Source: Emiliania huxleyi CCMP1516
Taxonomy: Eukaryota; Haptophyta; Isochrysidales; Noelaerhabdaceae
Direction of reading: 5' to 3'
Length of the DNA: 64,000 nt
NCBI RefSeq assembly: GCF_000372725.1
Contig: NW_005201403.1
Coordinates: 196,259 to 260,258, forward strand
Part shown: positions 60,625 to 64,000 of the stretch, in pieces
Layout: each line of letters starts with the position of its first letter
Numbering within the stretch: position 1 is the stretch's first letter
Position numbers and translations under genes: made by a program
Notes under the pieces: generated by a model
Databases searched by the model: none
Told to the model about the DNA's origin: nothing
Seen by the model: the letters and a program-made list of their open reading frames with translations, nothing else

Positions 60625-62289
60625 CTACGCCAGCCCCGCCAGCCTCGAGGCCATGATGGCCGTCCTCGTGGCGACGCTTGCGAAGCAGGCCTGCACCAGT
60701 GAGGAGCCGGCGAGGGCGAACGGCACGGCAACAGACAAAAACACCTTTAGGAAGGCGGCTGCAGCGAGGAGCGCGGCGGCAGCGTTGAGCCCTGCTGCGG
60801 CTGCTGCGACCAGCACGACTGCTGCTGCGGGCGCCTGCCTCACGCCCGACGCCGCGGCCGTTGCGGGCTCCTCGCCAGCCCCTCTCACCGTGGACGCGGC
60901 GGCCGCTGCCACCTTTGCATCCTGCGCGGAGACGTACGCCTGCAGCGCCATGGCTCGTGCCGCGGCCGCCTTCTTCAAATCTCTCTCCTCCTTGACCTGG
61001 ATGGCCGCCGCCGCCGCCGCCGCCGTCTCGAGGTCGGCCCAGACGAACCCATCTGGCGGCGGAGTCTCGACGGTCCTCACCGCCGCGGCCTGCATCGAGG
61101 ACGCCCCGCTCAGCGCAGTAGTCTTATCCTCCCCCCCCGCCGCCGCCGGCGCTCCGTCCCTGTCAGCCTCAGCCGCTCTCGCGCGCTTCGCCGCAGCCTC
61201 AGCCGCCTCCCAGTCAATGATTGGCTCCGCCGCCTCCCAATCCCCCCTCTTGTCCGCCTCATACCTCTCCAAGGCGCCGCGCCGCGAGGGCACCTCTGTC
61301 CCCGGCTCCTTTGCGCCCGGAACTCGGTCGCCACGGAACCAGGGGAGGCGCTGTGGCGCCGCCGTCGCGCCGCCACTCGATGCCCTGGCGGCCTTTTCCA
61401 TCTTGACTGCCGAGCGGATCCGATCCGCCATCGCCGCCTCCTCGGCCTGCGCAGCCCGCGTTGCCGCCTTTCGAATCTCAGCCGCCGCCTTGCTCGCCGC
61501 TCGCTCTGCCTTGGCAGCCGCTTCCTTCGCCTTGCCGCTCGCCTCCTTGTCGGCCACTGCCTTGTCTGTCACTGCGTTCTCGGTTACCGCCGGCTCTGAC
61601 GTCGCCACCTCGAGCACCGCTCCCTTGATGGGCTCCATCTCCCGCACGGCCACACCAGTCCCTCGGCCTGCCTCAGGAGCACTCCCTGGCGCTGGGGCCG
61701 GTGGCAAAGGTGCTACCTCGCCCTCATCGTCGCCGCTGGTTGCCGTCTCCAGAGAGCTGGTGCCACTCTTTCGCCGTAGCCCAAGGGGCAGCGCGACAGA
61801 GAAGAGTGCGCCAGCCAGGTAAGGCTCTGCCGGTCGGGCTTTTCGATCGCCCACGGCCTGCTCGTCCCGGGTAGATTGCTCGCCTGCCGCCTCGCTGCCC
61901 GCCTTGCGGTCTCGTTCCGCCTTCTTGGCTGCCAGCAGCCGTGCCACCTCAGCCTCGGCCTCTCGCCCCTTCTCCACTACGATGTCCTCCTTGACGTCGG
62001 GCGGGAAGAGGTTGGCGGTCGCCGCTTCCACGTACGCCTCGCCATACTCGCTGTTCGAGCCTCGCAGGCCGGAGTACTCTGGCGGCGCCTCTGGCGCGGT
62101 GGACGCGAGGGCAATCTCAGGCCGGGCGGCGGTGGCGGGTATGGCCGCCGCGGGAAAAGCAGGGAGGACGGAAGAGAGCAAGGAGGCAAGGAGGATTGGC
62201 GTGGCGGCTGGGATTGCGCGAGCCGCCCCGCCGGCGTCGTGCGCCGCTCCCAGCCTTGGCGTGCGGGATGAGCGGGCCGAGAACAGCAT
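60625..62289 (-). CDS. Ala-rich protein with plastid-like presequence and C-terminal membrane segments
   Basis: 554 residues, no intron. The N-terminus (SARSSRTPRLGAAHDAGGAA then IPAATPILLASLLSSVLPAF, PAAAIPATA) looks like a transit peptide followed by a thylakoid-type hydrophobic signal with an AxA site. The mature start EYGEAYVEAATANLFPPDVK is the most conserved-looking part. The middle is charged and Ala-rich, helical (AKEAAAKAERAASKAAAEIR), with WEAAEPIIDWEAAEAAAKRA. The end has two hydrophobic helices (VVLVAAAAAGLNAAAALLAA, FLSVAVPFALAGSSLV). The opposite strand is also open for 427 codons because of composition. I choose the minus strand for its targeting signal and TM ends. Function unknown. 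Confidence 0.5.
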   Translation of the reverse strand: MLFSARSSRTPRLGAAHDAGGAARAIPAATPILLASLLSSVLPAFPAAAIPATAARPEIALASTAPEAPPEYSGLRGSNSEYGEAYVEAATANLFPPDVKEDIVVEKGREAEAEVARLLAAKKAERDRKAGSEAAGEQSTRDEQAVGDRKARPAEPYLAGALFSVALPLGLRRKSGTSSLETATSGDDEGEVAPLPPAPAPGSAPEAGRGTGVAVREMEPIKGAVLEVATSEPAVTENAVTDKAVADKEASGKAKEAAAKAERAASKAAAEIRKAATRAAQAEEAAMADRIRSAVKMEKAARASSGGATAAPQRLPWFRGDRVPGAKEPGTEVPSRRGALERYEADKRGDWEAAEPIIDWEAAEAAAKRARAAEADRDGAPAAAGGEDKTTALSGASSMQAAAVRTVETPPPDGFVWADLETAAAAAAAIQVKEERDLKKAAAARAMALQAYVSAQDAKVAAAAASTVRGAGEEPATAAASGVRQAPAAAVVLVAAAAAGLNAAAALLAAAAFLKVFLSVAVPFALAGSSLVQACFASVATRTAIMASRLAGLA

Positions 62290-62556
62290 TGGCTCGTTCG
62301 CGTACGTCCACCTCGTATTGGGTGTATTCTCTCTCTATTGGGTACTCGTACGTCTCTCTCTCTCTCTCTCTACTCGTATTGTCGAGTATTGAGCACTTGA
62401 GCACTTGATAGGGTCGATTCCGCATGGTACGGGACCCCTCGATCGTCTCGCCCTCCCTCACTGGTGTGGGTATTGCAATACATGTACCTAGGCTAGGCCT
62501 AGCTCCTAGGTACTCTTTCGGTTTAATCGATACGTCGCATGAAGGAGATCATCCCC

Positions 62557-62700
62557 GCGCTAAGCCCTGGCGAGTAGAGGCACACGCACGCTCTCTCGAG
62601 GTCTCTTGGAGCAGAGCCCCGGCGAGTCCTCGAAAGAGCCAAATGGGTCCTCGGAGAGGGTACCCTGGGTGGGCGGGGCCTCTATTCGCCAGCGCTAAGC
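62557..62700. mobile_element. Foldback/MITE-like element with ~23-bp inverted ends
   Basis: GCTAAGCCCTGGCGAGTAGA plus GGC (62559-62581) is inverted at 62678-62700 with about four mismatches. Interior non-coding. No clear target duplication. Confidence 0.4.
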
Positions 62701-62872
62701 CCGTGGGCCGACGCCCTGAAGAATCAATCACGAACACCGTCGCGGTCCGTCGCCGCTCCCTCGGTCGGGCTGTGTTCCTAGTGCCATTGCGCGCAATTCC
62801 CGAAAAGAATGTTACCTTAGGGGACCCCTAGGCTTAAAAGGGTGGGCCCTGGGGCGCCTGCGGCTTAAACGG

Positions 62873-62900
62873 CTTAAAACTTGCCATGGCAAGTTTTAAG
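62873..62900. repeat. 28-bp perfect palindrome
   Basis: CTTAAAACTTGCCATGGCAA plus GTTTTAAG reads the same on both strands. Flanked by further CTTAAAC(G)G motifs on both sides (62862-62945). Confidence 0.9.
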
Positions 62901-63799
62901 AGCTGCTGGGCCGCCAATTCCTTAAACGGTCTTAAACGCTTAAACGGTGCGGGAGAGCTCCCGAGGTCGATGGTCCGGGAGGCTCCCGGTAGACGCCGGA
63001 GGCCGGGAAGCTGGCTACAGTCAGCTAGCACGCGTCCCCTATGCGCGTATGGCTCCTGCCAGTGCACCAGACTTACAGATGTGTCTTCAGAGGCGGGTTT
63101 GTGCCTAATAACGGCAGTATCTCGACTTTTTCCTTGGCGGCAACGCGATGGCGGCAAGGCCTCTCTGCGCGCCCGCCCTCGCCACGCCGAAGACCAACCG
63201 ACGTCGGACCGCGGTGAGACCACGCCGCCCCCCGCGCCCGCCCGCGCCCGCAGCGTGAACACATACGCGCGTCCCTCACCGCACGGAAACATACGCGCCA
63301 GCCGCGCAGCAGCCTCACATGCAGCGCCGACCGCATGCTCGCGCCCTGGGCCGCCGACGACCCGGTCGGGCGGGCTGCGCGGCCGCCGTACACCATCAGG
63401 CAGGCGCGCGACCACTCGCAGCGCGCCGCAGCCCACCGCGCAGCCCTGCCAGCCAAGCCTGCGCCTCAAAGCTGCACAAACAGGCGCACAACAGAGCACA
63501 GCGCACAGCACACGCCGGCGCGCGCGCAGCACACGCAGACTCACGCGCGATTCCAACACGCACACGCGCACAGCACGCGCGCATCGCACGCCAGCGCAGC
63601 GCCGCACACAGAGCACACTTGCCCACCAGCAGCAGCAGGCCTGCCACAATCCACATCTCACACACGCGCGCGCACACTCCCCACGCCGGCGCACGCATCG
63701 GGCGTCGCCGAGAGCAACTGAAGCAACCTTAAGCTGACTCCTGACCCCTCCAAGCCAACCCGTAAGCAGGCAGCATAAACAGCCACACAATGAGGCATC

Positions 63800-64000
63800 C
63801 TGCTGCAAAAAGGGGCACCTCGCTGCCTCCCGCTGCATCTCGTGGCATCTCGCGGCATCTCGCTGCCTCCCGCTGCATCTCGTGGCATCTCGCGGCATCT
63901 CGCGGCATCTCGCGGCATCTCACGGCATCTCGCGGCATCTCGCCTAACCGCGCCTAACCTCGCCAAATCTCGCCTAACCTCGCCTAACCTCCTCTGATCG
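63800..64000. repeat. (GCATCTCGCG)n-type tandem repeat at the right edge
   Basis: CGCGGCATCTCG/CGCTGCATCTCG units of 10-11 bp repeat from about 63825 to 63945, then CCTAACCTCG units to the end. This is the same CGAGAT-type filler found in introns, so it may be an intron of a gene continuing beyond the window. Confidence 0.75.

Larger units (their letters stand above)
62290..63800. other. Repeat-bearing spacer, no supported gene
   Basis: A (CT)n at 62354-62371; a foldback element at 62557-62700; a 28-bp perfect palindrome at 62873-62900. 62890-63740 has long open frames on both strands (Arg/Thr/His-rich on +, Cys/Arg-rich on -), explained by CGC/CAC repeats. I do not accept them as genes. Confidence 0.4.

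Noticed and set aside
60539..61822. 427-codon plus-strand frame opposite the Ala-rich protein
   Set aside because: Mirror of an Ala/Ser-rich composition; the minus strand has a presequence and terminal membrane helices.
62886..63898. Opposed 283- and 354-codon frames near the right end
   Set aside because: Both are compositional (CGC/CAC repeats and GCATCTCG repeats), neither has a domain, and the shared MASFK ends come from the palindrome.

Overview
This is a GC-rich nuclear segment from a eukaryotic microalga. A haptophyte (coccolithophore or prymnesiophyte type) is the best inference. The reasons are short introns with many GC-AG as well as GT-AG borders, long CCG/CGC tracts, Pro-rich secreted proteins, NLRC-like leucine-rich repeats, a TIR-domain membrane receptor, a plastid-translocator-type sugar-phosphate transporter and a C-terminal domain ending in FCPC. 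There are no operons, no Shine-Dalgarno logic and no rRNA, tRNA or CRISPR that I can support. Most exons can be read because coding frames continue across introns of about 65-230 nt. Exon borders given here are my own reading of frame, family conservation and splice dinucleotides.

Layout. 1-1613 (-): 5' part of a GH2 beta-galactosidase. 1986-2750 (-) and 4096-5430 (+): two F-box-like proteins, with a decayed S9-peptidase/ankyrin chimera between them. 5938-6487 (-): an interrupted small gene. 6747-8066 (+): an LRR protein. 8.1-15.7 kb is repeat-rich: dispersed repeats, a 178-bp tandem array, an OTU/zinc-finger mobile-element relic and a foldback element. 15785-18526 (+): a multi-exon Orai-like membrane protein with an 11-bp minisatellite in an intron. 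18968-22067: three small unknown genes and a MITE. 22640-27767 (+): a secreted-then-transmembrane receptor with two TIR-like domains. 29204-30038: a weak gene. 30371-33198 (-): a secreted Apple/PAN-GH16 glucanase. 33620-34143 (-): a fragment of an isoprenyl diphosphate synthase whose exon is tandemly multiplied. 35130-38244 (+): a secreted Apple/PAN-pentapeptide protein. 39884-40663 (+): FHA-GRF-CCHC protein. 41560-45141 (-): complete DPP-IV-type peptidase. 45709-46488 (-): FkbM methyltransferase. 47337-49392 (+): SMYD-like SET protein. 49599-51140 (-): WWE protein. 52444-53472 (+): six-TM protein. 53564-53983 (+): ARM-like fragment. 56592-57821 (+): Cu/Zn-SOD-like secreted protein. 58649-60163 (-): TPT/SLC35-type transporter. 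60625-62289 (-): Ala-rich protein with plastid-like presequence. 62.3-64 kb: repeats.

The most striking signal is not a gene. In at least ten unrelated genes the intron begins with a copy, exact or decayed, of the first 12-30 nt of the following exon, and the rest of the intron is a short simple-sequence filler. The fillers belong to a handful of recurring families: CGAGATC-type, CATATCTCCCC-type, CTTCCTAGACA-type, GACACGTCC-type and CCCTGACCC-type. This looks like intron birth by insertion plus target duplication, or by tandem duplication, caught at several ages. It also explains the many GC-AG donors, because the donor is supplied by the duplicated exon start.
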